Shown here one piece after another: positions 34,521-46,165 of a stretch of 64,000 nucleotides of DNA. Each line of letters opens with the position of its first letter. Positions within the stretch are counted from its first letter, which is position 1. Position numbers and translations under genes: made by a program. This DNA comes from Sitta carolinensis (Eukaryota; Chordata; Aves; Passeriformes; Sittidae): NCBI GenBank assembly GCA_032173965.1, contig CM063288.1, positions 22,414,001-22,478,000 on the forward strand, in the 5' to 3' direction. The notes under the pieces are model-generated. The model worked only from the letters and a program-made list of their open reading frames with translations, was not told the DNA's origin and did no database searches.

Positions 34521-37500
34521 GGAAAATTTAAGTGCGTGTGTATTTCAATTTATGATAAAACTGAAAACAAAGGTTATGGACTATAGCTCTCCTACAGCCC
34601 AAAGTAAGTAGGGGAGGGAAGGCATTTTGTAGATGATGAGAGATTTAATGCACACTAAGCACAGAAGATTGAAAGCTCTCAGCAGGCTGAAATCCTGTAC
34701 TGACAGCCCAGCCTATTAGAGATGGTACACAGCACATTTTGCTGCAATCAAATTGTACTGTACACTTTGATCAGAGCATGTCACTGAGGCAAGAGTTGAG
34801 ACCACCTAACATCTTCAAATTCCAAAGGACATAGGCATATAAACTGAGAACAGAGGAAAAAATATTGCAAGGCTTGGAGGCTACAAGAGACCTTGATTGC
34901 AGAAGGCTCCCTAGAAACCTGCAATGCTTTTTAAAGCAACATTGAGAAGCTGGGCAGTTCATTACATCTCTCCAAATTAATGCTGAAATATAAGATGGAC
35001 TTTTCTACTTTACAGTAAGGATTGGTTTTGGTTTGTTTTTTGATTGCATTGGAGATGGAACAAAAGAAGTACAAAAAAAAGGAAAAAGCACAATGTAGAA
35101 TAGGTCTGATCAGATTTGCAATTAATTGCTCTTGCTCCTTTTTTCTCAAGTACGACCATATTATTTTTACCTCAGGCACAGCACCAGCAGCTGGCTTTCT
35201 TGGAAAATCACTGCAAAAGCATCACTGTTGCTAACCTCCATTTGAATTTTAACTTGCTTCTGAAAAGGGATCTGCCAGCTGATCATCAGCCTGGTAATCC
35301 TGCCTCCCTTGGCACACACAACAAACCCCACATCCATAGTATTAAAATACTTTCAAAATACTAGATGCAAGATGGACTTTTTCTGTCTAGAATATCTGAA
35401 CACTGTAAGTACCAGATCTATGACATAATAATAATAAACATAAATGCACTACGATGATAATTAAATGGAGGATTATATCTAGATCTAACTGAAAAATGAG
35501 GTTTGATATTGAAATCCTTCTTTCCTGATTACAACATATTACTTTAGCAGCTCTGGTCCCAAAAAACAATCTGAAATTGGTCTGTAGCCAGGATATCTAG
35601 GGTTCTAACCTTCCTAAACATCACAGACTTCTAATACTTCCAAAATGTCTGAACAGTATTTGGCAGAAAATAATCCATGAAAAGCCCATCTGGAAGAGAC
35701 AGTGTCAGCCCCTGAAAAGGTGTGGTTCTTTTTTTCATATTAGTGGTAAGCCAATGTCTCAGCATGGTGCTAACATACAATGCACTGCTTGACTTGTAAT
35801 TTCTCAAATGAAATATAAAACTATATTCATCAGTGTTCACAGAGATTTAAGAAGCCACGATGCAAAATCAAGTATATAATTACTGGCCAAACTCTCACAT
35901 AGGGGAATAAATATTGCAAACTATATTTATCACAATAAATAAAAATTATAATTTAAAAAATAAATAAAATTAAAGAATTGTTTTATATATGTATCAGGCA
36001 AAAGTCTTGGACACTTTTAAGATCATATTTCAAAAGGTAGTATCAACCTTCCAGAAAAAATGGATGAAGTAGGCAGAACAGACAATTCTGTATACATTCT
36101 CACTTCTGCCAGAAATATCTACTAGATGGAACCAAATATTTCATAAGTTGCAAGGTCTACATTTCCAATTATGCACTACAATGTATATGTAAGAGAAGGA
36201 GCTAAGTAAATGGGGCATCTTATGCAGTAGGCAACTCCTCAATCCAAATGCAAGCAAAACCTAGATATCCTTCACTCTTTTTTTGTTATTTTCTTTATAC
36301 TTTGTTAAGTTTACCCCCACCATGTCTTTTTCCGTTTCCTCCCCATTCTAATCAGGTTTGATCTATCTATGGATTTCTTAGAAAGAAACATTTAAAGATA
36401 ATTTAATGAATATGAAGTCTCTTAATCCACCTCTCATTCTTTATATATCTTTGTTTGCCTTCTCAGTGCACACTTAAAAATCAGTTCTGGAAAACTATAT
36501 CAGGAATCTATGAGTCAAAATATTTATATTTAAATTTTACTTGTAAAACTCTCTCTGTACTTCCCCTCGCATGTGTTGCTTGTTTCAAGTACAGCATGAA
36601 CCAACAGTAAATATTGTTTTTCATCTCTAGCTGTGATGGAAAGCACCTGGAAGACAAAAGATGACTGAGAGAATCAAAACCAAGATTATACAGCATGACC
36701 CAAATTCATTCTTCATATGTTTCCTCAAATGCTGACCTAAATTAAATTACAGTGGGAGTCTGGTGCTCTATCTGCATTTCTTATTAAATTGTTCACTATT
36801 AGCATCTGCCTTTCCATTATACCTTGTGGCCTTTCTTACTCATTAATAACCTCTCCATATGCCCCAAGTTCAGTACTTCCTCCACTGAATTTATTTTGTC
36901 ATTTACAGACTCTTTAAACTTTTTTCAGTATGTGAAATTTCTTTGTAGAAGACAAGAAGAGTAGTTTCTAAACTATCCACTACTTGCATGATGCTCTTTT
37001 CAACAAGTCTCTTTGTAGCAGATAATCTTTAACAGATACCCTCTGTATCTTTCTCTATTTAGTTGTTTCTGCCACCCTCAGTCACACTGAATAGCAGGGT
37101 ACTTGCAATGAATTTACAGTCTATAGAAAGGAACAGAGAAAAAAAGCAGAAATAATTCTCACTGTATGAATTCAGAATGAGCTACTCTTGAGTACTCAGT
37201 AACAGTTTTGGCTTCTCTAGCTCAAAGATTTGTAGCAGAATTTAAAAATAGAAGGAAAAGGACAGCAAACTGGTATGTGGAGTGACTTCACAGAAATTAT
37301 CAATTAGAGCAAGATTCTTAGGCTTCAAGCCCTTTCTCTGAGAAGACGTGAACCTAGGTATAAAAATCAGAACTTGCATGAAGTAGGTGAAAGGTATTCC
37401 TTTGGAATACAAGAATTTGACAGTATCAAATTAAAACAGCTCTAAGAATGCTCAGTTTTACTAACAAAATAAGACACAAGATGCTGGGAAAGCTGGAGGT

Positions 37501-37859
37501 TCAACATGAATTTTAAAATCTATTAGATATTTTCATGTGTGAAAAATCCATCCAGGGCTATTAAACATAAAGATATCACCTTTGCTTCATAAAATCCTAA
37601 AGCTGTACATCAATGAAAACTAGAAGATCAGAGAGGATTATCACTGTGTGTTTGACCTAATCTCAGGCCCTTCCCTAGGCAGGTATTAGTGGCCACTGTT
37701 GGATGAAGGAATCCGGGCTTGCTAGGGGATAGAGGAACTGCAGTAATGCTAGCATCTAAATTTAAAAATCTCATTGTACAACAGAGCTAGGAAGAGAGTG
37801 CCTACTCCGACCCCACCTCCTGTGTGCTGAAACACTAAACTGAGCTCTGGAACAAAACA
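34521..37859. other. Gene-free stretch
   Basis: A+T-rich DNA with A/T-only patches (about 35920-35985). No exon, RNA gene or recognisable transposon. The opposite-strand frames at about 34931-35364 overlap and match nothing known to me. Confidence 0.6.
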
Positions 37860-38085
37860 CAGAACTGGATCAACTTTCTCCTGTGCCAGCAGTGCCATCC
37901 AGCCGGTGAGGGAGCTGCAGAGGCTGCTCAGCAGTGCCTCTCACAACGCGCCTCTGCCCGTGTCTGCATCCTGCACAACACCTGCCTCCCCCGCAGCCGC
38001 GCCGGCTCACACTACACACCCTCTACGAGTACTTCGCCCACATTTTTTCTGTGTTCACAGAACGCTCTTTCCTCTTTTGATTTTC
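37860..38085 (+). pseudogene. CpG-dense codon-like segment with broken frame (unidentified)
   Basis: This segment holds roughly ten CpGs, while the flanking kilobases have almost none. From about 37860 one frame reads through AIQPVRELQRLLSSASHN, a leucine-rich, protein-like run that begins before the ATG-like start at 37906. Near 37964 the better-looking frame changes, and the new frame continues with RLTLHTLYEYFAHIFSVF to a stop near 38078. A single-base shift would join the two. I do not recognise the protein. It may be a retrocopied gene fragment or an old exon. It could also be a small CpG-rich regulatory block that looks codon-like by accident. No poly(A) tail or target-site duplication is obvious. 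Confidence 0.3.
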
Positions 38086-38229
38086 TAATATTTCTTACAG
38101 TGCCTTATAACCCGTGCAGAAAAGGCTGAACAGGAAGAAAGAGACAATGAAACGCAATGCAGGAAGATGCCAAATCAGTCAAACCCCCCACCCTATCCAC
38201 ACACAATCAGTGCCAGCTGTAGTCCAATT

Positions 38230-38480
38230 AAACTTAATCTAGTCACATGCTCATGTGTTCCTCAGAAATTAGAGGAAATCAATTCAAATGCTAATGAGAA
38301 AACCCATAATTTATTATCTGCTGAGGAATGCATGTTACATTAATTTTAACTGTAAACAATTATTTTTATTGCAAGATTAATTACACCATCTTACACAACT
38401 TCCTCTTTTCATATTTTTGAAGGAATTCGTTTTGTGCTACTGTTTTGTTGATCTGTCACAGTATTTTAAGCCTGGAAAAG
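38230..38480. other. Candidate conserved non-coding element (homeodomain-rich)
   Basis: A dense set of TAAT-type words is present, including CTTAATCTAG, CTAATGAG and TTAATTTTA, plus TAATTA at 38378-38383. The sequence is complex and repeat-free, and lies directly after the CpG-dense segment. It resembles a developmental enhancer. No coding frame. Confidence 0.28.
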
Positions 38481-41293
38481 TATAATTAATTTAAGAATAC
38501 CACAAATGTGGTCTCTATTCTTCTGTCAAAGGAAAGTGGAACAAATGCCTGGGGCAAAATATGGAAAGGTCTGGCTGAAACTTATAACCTCAACAAAAGT
38601 ACAAGAGCTGGGAAACAGTATAGTCATTATTGGGAGTCTGGAGCTAAAAACACAGCATGAGAAAAGAAAGCCCAGGTAAAAGAAAAAAAAACAAACAAAA
38701 AACCAAACAAACCACTTTTGTGGGTATTAACCAAAAGAATGAAAAACAGAATTTTGAGTTAGCCCAAAATGTCATTCAGCTGAATGAGCAGTTTGTTTTA
38801 ATTTTAGTTGGTCCTTTTTTATGTGATTCTTTTTTTTCCTCTGTATATAAAATTAAAGAAAAAATCAACTTCGTTACATAGACAGGAAGTAGCAAAATAT
38901 TTTATCGATAAATAAAAGTAAGCAGTGGAAAAGCAGAAGCATTTCAGGAAAGCCTGTCTTGTTTGCTTTGATTGCTGACCAGAATTCCTACTGTTTTATT
39001 ATAAAGTATGTGTACAGAATGAAACATTTGCATTATAGCTTTAGTTTACTGCAGTGATACAGAGAACAATGATAATAATTCAAGCAATATTTATTTTCCC
39101 AGTTTCTAGACTTCACTTTTTTGTTTGAAAAGCCTTCTCTAATCTCAGAAAAATGTCAGTGATAAAATGCTTTATCCTAAGCAGCCCATTATTCTTTTTA
39201 TGTCTTTGGTTTTAAACACTTGTACCAAAACAAAAATCAAAACCAGAAATGCATTTAAGGAGTCCATTTAATGGCTCGACAAGCAAGAAAGACCATCCTT
39301 TGAGTTATTTCATTTCACATTAATTTCTCGGAGTTTCCTCAGTACGGCTAAATCTGGACCTGAGGTTTTGGGGCTACAACTAAAGGGGAGATTTTTCTTG
39401 CCAAGTATTTTAGCACTACCTTTGGTCACATTACCTTACAGGAAATATGACAAATAAAGCTCTTTTCTTCCTTGCAAACCCTTTGCAAAGCTAATTCGCA
39501 CTTTCAGTAATTTACTAACTACTCATAATGTATTCAAAGGAGGTTTTAACTGTATTTGACTTTGTGTATAATTTTAGAAATTGCATTATTTATTTATTCT
39601 TGTCATGTAGCCATTAAATGCAATCATATGTATAAGTTCATAACAAATGGCTAGCATACCACAGTTGAGAAAAATAAAAGTGTAACATTGCAAATAACAA
39701 AACTGAAAGAATAACAGATAGCACTGTTCTGCAAAGTGCTGTTCACATGCATATAGTTAGAAAGATAAGACTATATTCAACCTACAAACTACAATGCCAA
39801 CAGAATATATTCCATTAAATATTCACCAAAAGCATCTGAGGATGAGTTTCAGAAGGCTGGGCAGAATGAACTGTTTGTCACCAAACTGTGGGTTTAGTAT
39901 TGAATGAGATCACTATGTAATAGAGAAACAGAGGTCCCATTTATAACAGCTGCTAAATTCACACCAGAGCTTAACAAACATGTCCAAATTTCTCAGTGTT
40001 TCTGTCACTGTCTTTACCTTTCTAATTGCACACAACTCACTCTTTTCCTTCACCTTTGTGATAAAAAAAGCACTGGTTTAAAAAAATCTGTCACTGAGGG
40101 TTATCATGAGCTGTCGTGCAGTCTTGTTCGTGGTGCAAAGTTAAAAGCAAACAAAGGGCACAGGAACTTCAAACATCACCTGCGTTTGAATATTGTTGGA
40201 CCTATGCCCTGGCAGACAGAATGGATCAGCAGTCACCTGAACTACTCTTGGCCTGCTCTAAAGCACTTTTGGTTTCCTGGGTGGAGCTGAATGTGGCTAC
40301 GTAATTTGTTGCATTTTTTAAAGGAACTGGATGCATCACATTTCCACGTTCATCATTAATGTTGGTTAAACTTCAAACCTCTCTACAAAGTAATTAAGTA
40401 AATGGAGCATACTAGCATATGTCACATATATGTTAGGAACCAGTGCTGCCATGAAGCTCTGATTAAGCAGTACAATCTTCATTCACTCTTCATGCTGCAA
40501 ACCCCACATCCCAGAAAAACTGGAGAATGTGATGAAGTTACTCTGGACCCCTTTGTACATCTGCTGCAGCTATACAATGACCAAAGGAATTTTTCCTTGG
40601 CACAGGGTACTTACTATGTTGCCCTAATGTGTATGTACCAACACCCCTTCCTCCCAGTTTGCTCAAGCACAATCTGCAGTTCATCCTGATGACCACAACC
40701 TTTGACATCTGTCCTTTTGATACTTTTCACCAAGTAAAAATAGTGCTGACAGTTTCCAGAAGAAGGATGCAGGACTTTTCAGGGTTATTTTGCAGAACAA
40801 TAATAATCCCTAATACTGTGGGAGTGTCTTCAAAGAAAACCTAAGGAGAAAATGGAACCACAACTCTAATTCTGTTAAGCAAAAAGCCCTAAATAAAGTA
40901 ATTAAATTTTATATTTCAAAATTTTATAGTTCAAACACAGAGAGAATTATTAGAGGCTTACAGCTGGTCATTTGTTAATCTGAAGCCATTATGTTTCATT
41001 CAGATAGCCCATCCAGCCAAAATATTTGACCCCATGGTAGTATTAAAGTACTTGCTGGGCAGAAGGTAGATGAGAACAAACGAGAATCCAAGAGGCAAAA
41101 CTTCAGCAGAGGAGTAAAACTGATGAGGTGAGATACGCCCAAGTGGCCTCAGCAAATGAACTGCAGCCTCCCCTACTGAGGGCCCTCCCCATGTGGGCTG
41201 CGAGTGTATTCCCTGGCAGACATCAGTCAGCCTAACACAAGGACGTGAGCAAGACAAGTCAGCCACACCCCAGAGGATTCTCTGTATAACAGA
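38481..41293. other. Gene-free stretch
   Basis: An A-rich AAAC-type tract lies at about 38678-38712. The + strand frames at 39904-40290 (128 codons) and 40402-40689 (95 codons) have no recognisable domain and overlap other frames. A G+C-richer patch from about 41030 to 41330 carries a 109-codon minus-strand frame of no known identity. Confidence 0.55.
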
Positions 41294-41317
41294 ACACCAG
41301 CTCACATTAGCTGGTGT
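41294..41317. repeat. Perfect 9-bp inverted repeat
   Basis: ACACCAGCT (41294-41302) and AGCTGGTGT (41309-41317) are exact reverse complements around a 6-nt loop. The stem is G+C-richer than the surroundings. Function unknown, and chance is possible. Confidence 0.55.
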
Positions 41318-41737
41318 CCCATGTCTCATTATGGGCAGCCTCCACGCCTTCAGAGGAAGCTGAACACAAAAAAATCCTTGGATCTATATACTTAATTGGA
41401 TGTCTGGGGAAATTTATTCTTGACTGGCTAAAGCTCTGAAGCTTGAGAACTCTTTACAACCATTGTCTTAATGCAGAGCTGGCTGTGTCACAAAGCAATG
41501 CACAAGCATTTCAGAGAGAGCAATACAAACATTTCAGCTCTTGCTACAGCCCTAAAAGAAAGAAGGAACTCCAAGGAAAGAAAAGATAATTGGAAATATT
41601 CAGCAATCCTTCCCAAAACTTTCACTGCCATCCCCACATTCCTGCCCCTATAAACACATGGGTATTAAAATTTCTTATTGAAGCTGGATTACCTTATTTT
41701 TTAAAGAATCTCTGATCTCCCTTCCTTAAAAATATAA

Positions 41738-42500
41738 GCAATGAGTCCTCCTCTAGCTCACCTGGCAAGCAGTTCCTACAACTAATTACTCTCACAGCTT
41801 CCAGCCATTCGATCTTGTTATGCTTTGTCAGCAGGAGAGAAAAGCCCAATTATCACATTTTTTTCCATGGAAGGGTATCTGTGTGATTCTTGACCTTATC
41901 TCTAAGAAGCTGTGTAAGTAGAACGACTTGCTTTTTTCTTGGAAGAATAAGGCATGTTTTCCAGCACCTGTATAATTTTCATGAGTTGCATTTGAACTCT
42001 CTTATTTCCATAACTAATTCTTGAAGTGTGGTCCCCAGAAAACAACATAATCTTGTAAGTGATCTTGCCAATATTGTTTGAACTTTACTTTTCCAGGTAC
42101 TTTTCTTTTGATACAGCCAAGGAAGCCTTTGCCTGTTTTAGCTACATCACTGACAGCTCATATTGAAATAATATTCATAAGCTACTATATTTTTCTAAGA
42201 CAGAATTACTACTTGCATTCTTAACTTTTTTTGTGTCTCGCCTACAGACTTTAGGAACTAATGCTTTTCATCATTGTCTAGGGTTTTTTTGACAAAAATA
42301 TTGGTACCAAAACAAATCTAGATCCCTGGAGAGCTCCACTGGAAATAAATCTACCAAATTAATCTCTCCCTTTACACAAATATAGTTTGTTATCTGTCAT
42401 TAGCCTACTTTTAATCCTTCTAATAAGTGTTTTGGTCACATAATGCAAGTCTTTTTTCTTAATAAAAATGGCTGAAGATAAAATATATGGGCAGACAACT
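41738..42500 (-). mobile_element. Ancient CR1 LINE: dead reverse-transcriptase C-terminal part
   Basis: The + strand reads as the reverse complement of an old amniote CR1 ORF2. Going left to right, conserved phrases include AATGAGTCCTCCTCTAGCTC, TTCCAGCCATTCGATCTTGT, AAGGCATGTTTTCCAGCACC, TTCTTGAAGTGTGGTCCCCA and GACAGCTCATATTGAA. The FADD catalytic box maps to about 42235-42250 and the SGVPQGS box to about 42321-42344, both read on the minus strand. In the catalytic box the two aspartates have become glycine and glutamate, and frames are broken throughout, so it cannot be active. The terminal 3' UTR is not recognisable, and an internal deletion lies near 41800, where ACTCTCAC joins AGCTTCCAG. 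Similarity was judged from memory of CR1 copies in turtles and crocodilians. Confidence 0.85.
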
Positions 42501-45405
42501 GCAAATAATAGTCAGCTTGGCATTAAAAAACTGGGCATATATATGGAACTTGTGTGCTCTACTTGAGCAGTAACCCGGGTTAGCTAAAGCCAGAGAGGTT
42601 TAGCTGGGATGCCGAGGGCACCTTTGCAAGGGCCACACCTGTGCAGAGCTGCAGAACACAGCACACCTGATGTGGATCTCAGCTCAGACAGCTGCTGCAC
42701 CCACCACCTGCACACAGCTGCACTCAGGGCACTCCCCATAAGGGATTGTCTTCAGGTCTGTGTGGCTTAGGTGGTGCCAGGAATGGAAACGCCTTCTAGA
42801 GCTACAAGGGATGCTTGCCTGAACTCTCATAGAACCACCCCACAACAGATCTGCTGCCTCAAACTTCTCAGGATCTTCTTCCTCAACCAAAGTTTGATGG
42901 ACTGGCATAACTTTTTGTGTACAGTGCTATGCTTTCTTAATATTGCACAGATCAGTTTTCACAGTAAACTAATAAATATCTAATAAACCCACTTTCATTT
43001 GGAAGCTATATTAATTGCACAAAATATGTCTGACAGAGTAAGTCTTGTTCCTGATCTACAGATAGCTTAGTTGCAAAACTTTGTCAAGAGTTTATACACC
43101 TGTTGGATGGTATTCAAATAGAAAACTGCCTGTTAAGCTAAAAGCTGGTAGCTGATTATACCCAGACACTTAATTGCTCTTTCCCTTAAAGGACTTCCTG
43201 TTTTGGAATGTCACCATTTGGGTAAATGCGTGAACAGAAAGCCTGGATCTTTTAGGGTCATTTACTGCTTATCAGAACCCATGATGAATATTGAGTAGCT
43301 GTACAGTCTTAGATGAGACAGTTACCTGTGTACTGCCACAGCCTCATCACAGATAATGTTTTAAGCGTTCTCAGTGGAAACGTGAAGGTTCTCCTATGTG
43401 CAGGCTGTTATCAGACCATCTGCAAGTGTAAGGAATTGTGCAGATGAATTCCTGCTGTGGATCAGCTGATGAACATATAGATGAGTTTCTTCTGTGTAAA
43501 ACAAAATCTTTCTGAGTAATCAACCTTTGCATCTTGACACTTCAGTGGTATAGTATATACATCCTCTCAGCTCTGCCATCAGAATGTAATAAATCTTCCT
43601 GCTACTGTCATAATACTTTTCTCAATATTTATAGTTAGAAAAATTTAACTCTTGACTGCATGTTAAAAAACATAGAGAGGATTGATTGTTAAAGTAAAAA
43701 TCAATCTGAGGGTTTTGATGATTTAACAAGCTGAAAAACCATATAAATGTATCACAAAAACTTTGATTGATTTATAACTTTGTAATCCATCCCTCTTCAT
43801 CTATTATCCTGTAAGTACTGTATTAGCAATCATTAGTAGCAAGACGAGATAGAACACTGACATCTTCCTGACACGATATGACCATAACTGGAATCTTCTA
43901 ATACACAAATGCTTTTACCTGGCTATTAATAGTGCCCTTCACTAAAGATGGACTGGTATTTCCAGCTGTATTGAACGACTAAAGTTTGCTATCAATCCTG
44001 GAAGTGTCTGCTCCGGATGGTTGTACCTACGGGAACAACGGTGGAGTGCCAGCCAGACTACTGTATTACTGTTCTTACCAGCACATTCATTTATCTCTGT
44101 AGAAAGACAATAATTTAAAATTAAATCCATAGTAGTAAGGATTAAGTGGATACTAGAATAAGAATCTGTCTCTGATCTCCATTAAAAAATATTTTTGTTT
44201 TTTCAGAAGCTTAAAATTTTTCAATGTGCATGAAACTCTGAGACTACAGACACCAGGCTAGGACCAGTACAATAGCCCTTTGCACCATCGCTGTGCTAGC
44301 ACTTTTTCTAAAGTGCACTTTTTCTAAATAGTCTCTGAAAAAGTTTATACAGAATGAAAGCGCACAAAGCCTCCATCAAAAAAGACCAAGGAAGATTGTC
44401 ATTGGCCTTATTTTGAACTAATTCTAAGCAAAAACAACTCTTTGTCACCAGTACACCAAAAAGGTATGGAGTTGTTCTACAGATCATACAGATTATATAC
44501 ACCATGGAAGCCAGTGGTTTAAGCAATATAGAGAACAGGTTGGGCCACCATAATTTTTATTTCTTCCTATCCTTTGCAAACTTCTGATAGGTGTCACCTG
44601 TGCTTGCAATCTGAAAATTCTTTACAGAAGCAAGTACTGTGAAAGCCAGCCTAGACAGCAGGCTGACCCAGGCAATTGGTGGTCCTGGCAGACAGAATCC
44701 TCAGTGTCCTCACATCTCTTACTGCTGTCCATTTTCACCCCATAAATGGATGTGTTTTTATGCTAAAGTGCCTACCCTGAGCCAGTTTCTTATTTTGTGT
44801 ATACTACTGTAAATCTAGCACAACTCTTTTAGTGATAGGGGGTCATTTTGCATTTATGATTGTGTAAATCAACACAAACTTCGTCATTTCTGTCGGCACT
44901 AAATATCCTCATTAACTTCAGTCTTGTTTTTAGCTATGAAAGAAATCCATAACAATGGCAAAGCCTATAACATGTTAGGGCATTTAGAAATATAAGGCAT
45001 AACGTAACATGGTCTATTATATATTATATAATGCTGAGCACTGATTCCCATGAAGTGTCACATTAGCATATATTGTCCCTGAGTGAGTCTGTAGTATGGT
45101 ATAAAGGATTGGTAAGACAACTCTGGGTCTGTAATCTTTTCACCAATGAACATTTTACAGATTTCACCTTAGCCCTTTAGCAATCAAACCAGCAGCTGAA
45201 AACTGCACACTTGAATATTTATGCAAGATTATACTCAGCTGCTTCTAGAGATGTTTTCCTTCCATTGTGCTTTCTTTCTCCCAGAGAGCACAATGAAATA
45301 GACACTTTAAAGACTACTTTAAAAATTGATTGGTTTAAACATTAAACTATCCCAAGCCTAAAATGGTTAAGCCTAAAATTATTAAATTACCAGTATATTG
45401 AAGAC
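42501..45405. other. Gene-free stretch
   Basis: No exon, RNA gene or large repeat was recognised. A G+C-richer patch occurs at 42590-42790. A 16-bp-period tandem duplication near 44300 is listed separately. Confidence 0.6.
44299..44328. repeat. Short tandem duplication, period 16
   Basis: GCACTTTTTCTAAA occurs at 44299-44312 and again at 44315-44328. Probably a slippage product. Confidence 0.75.
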
Positions 45406-45490
45406 CATGGCCCAATCCTGAAGACAACGAAGTACACTAGTAACATTACTGTGTGATCAGTGTTAGCAAATTCACAGGACTGTTTTAAGC
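45406..45490. mobile_element. Possible MITE fragment
   Basis: TGGCCCAATCCTG at 45408-45420 resembles the outer arm of reptile/bird palindromic elements that begin GGCCCAATCCTGCA. The inner part is poorly preserved. A separate right-arm-like phrase (GCAAGTGCTTGCGGAATCAG) lies near 45761-45780. Confidence 0.3.
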
Positions 45491-45591
45491 ATCTGTGGGA
45501 GCATTTCACCATTCACAACTGCACATTCATTAGTTAATAGCTCATGTTATCCACTAATACCTAGACAAGAATTCCTTAAGAGCTATTCAAA

Positions 45592-45675
45592 CACTTGTCT
45601 TACTCATGTCAGTAGCCCCAGTAAAGCTAGTCCTATGAGCAAAATACAGTTAATAGGTGCTTCTGGGATCAGAGG
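45592..45675. mobile_element. Decayed palindromic MITE relic
   Basis: CACTTGTCTTACTCATGTCA, GTAGCCCCAGTAAAGCTAGT, CTATGAGC and GTGCTTCTGGGATCAGAGG occur in the order expected for the ACTCATGTGAGTAGTCCCA...GTGCTTGCAGGATCAGGG class of short palindromic elements. The inner arms ACTCATGTCAGTAG and CTAGTCCTATGAGC are inverted repeats at 9 of 14 positions. Non-coding. Confidence 0.5.
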
Positions 45676-46096
45676 TTTGGGCATCTGTGGAAACTTTTGA
45701 ACAAAATCAGTTGTATAAAGAACCAGTGAGCTGCTAGTATGTTCACAGTCCCTTACTCCTGCAAGTGCTTGCGGAATCAGAGGCCTTTATTCACAGCAGT
45801 AGAAGACTTGTCCGTTTCATTCTTAGTCCAGGTATTCTTTGCATTTTGAAAATTCTTAGAAAATACCACTTCTGTAAATATTAGCTGGTTTTAATTTATG
45901 TAGTGGACAAACTGTACTACTACTACTCCATTTCCACTCCACAATAAATGTTTTTTGTTTAAAATCTTATTTGCACTATGTTGTAACATTAAAGATACAT
46001 ACATTCAGGTAGATATAAATATTCTGTTCTTGACATATTTATATATTTTTTGTCTGTTTTGGACAGCTATTAAATGGTTATCTAACACAGCAAGAA

Positions 46097-46165
46097 TCAT
46101 TTTGGATGGAAAGCATTATTCAAAATAGCGTTATTTTGGATGGAAAGTGTTAATCCAAATGTGTT
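46097..46165. repeat. 34-bp tandem duplication
   Basis: TTTTGGATGGAAAG starts at 46100 and again at 46134, and the following bases also correspond (ATTATTCAAAATAGCG versus TGTTAATCCAAATGTG). A third partial start (TTATTTTATG) follows. The copies have diverged, so the duplication is not recent. Confidence 0.8.

Noticed and set aside
39904..40689. Plus-strand frames of 128 and 95 codons
   Set aside because: No recognisable domain, multiple overlapping frames and no codon bias distinct from the surroundings.
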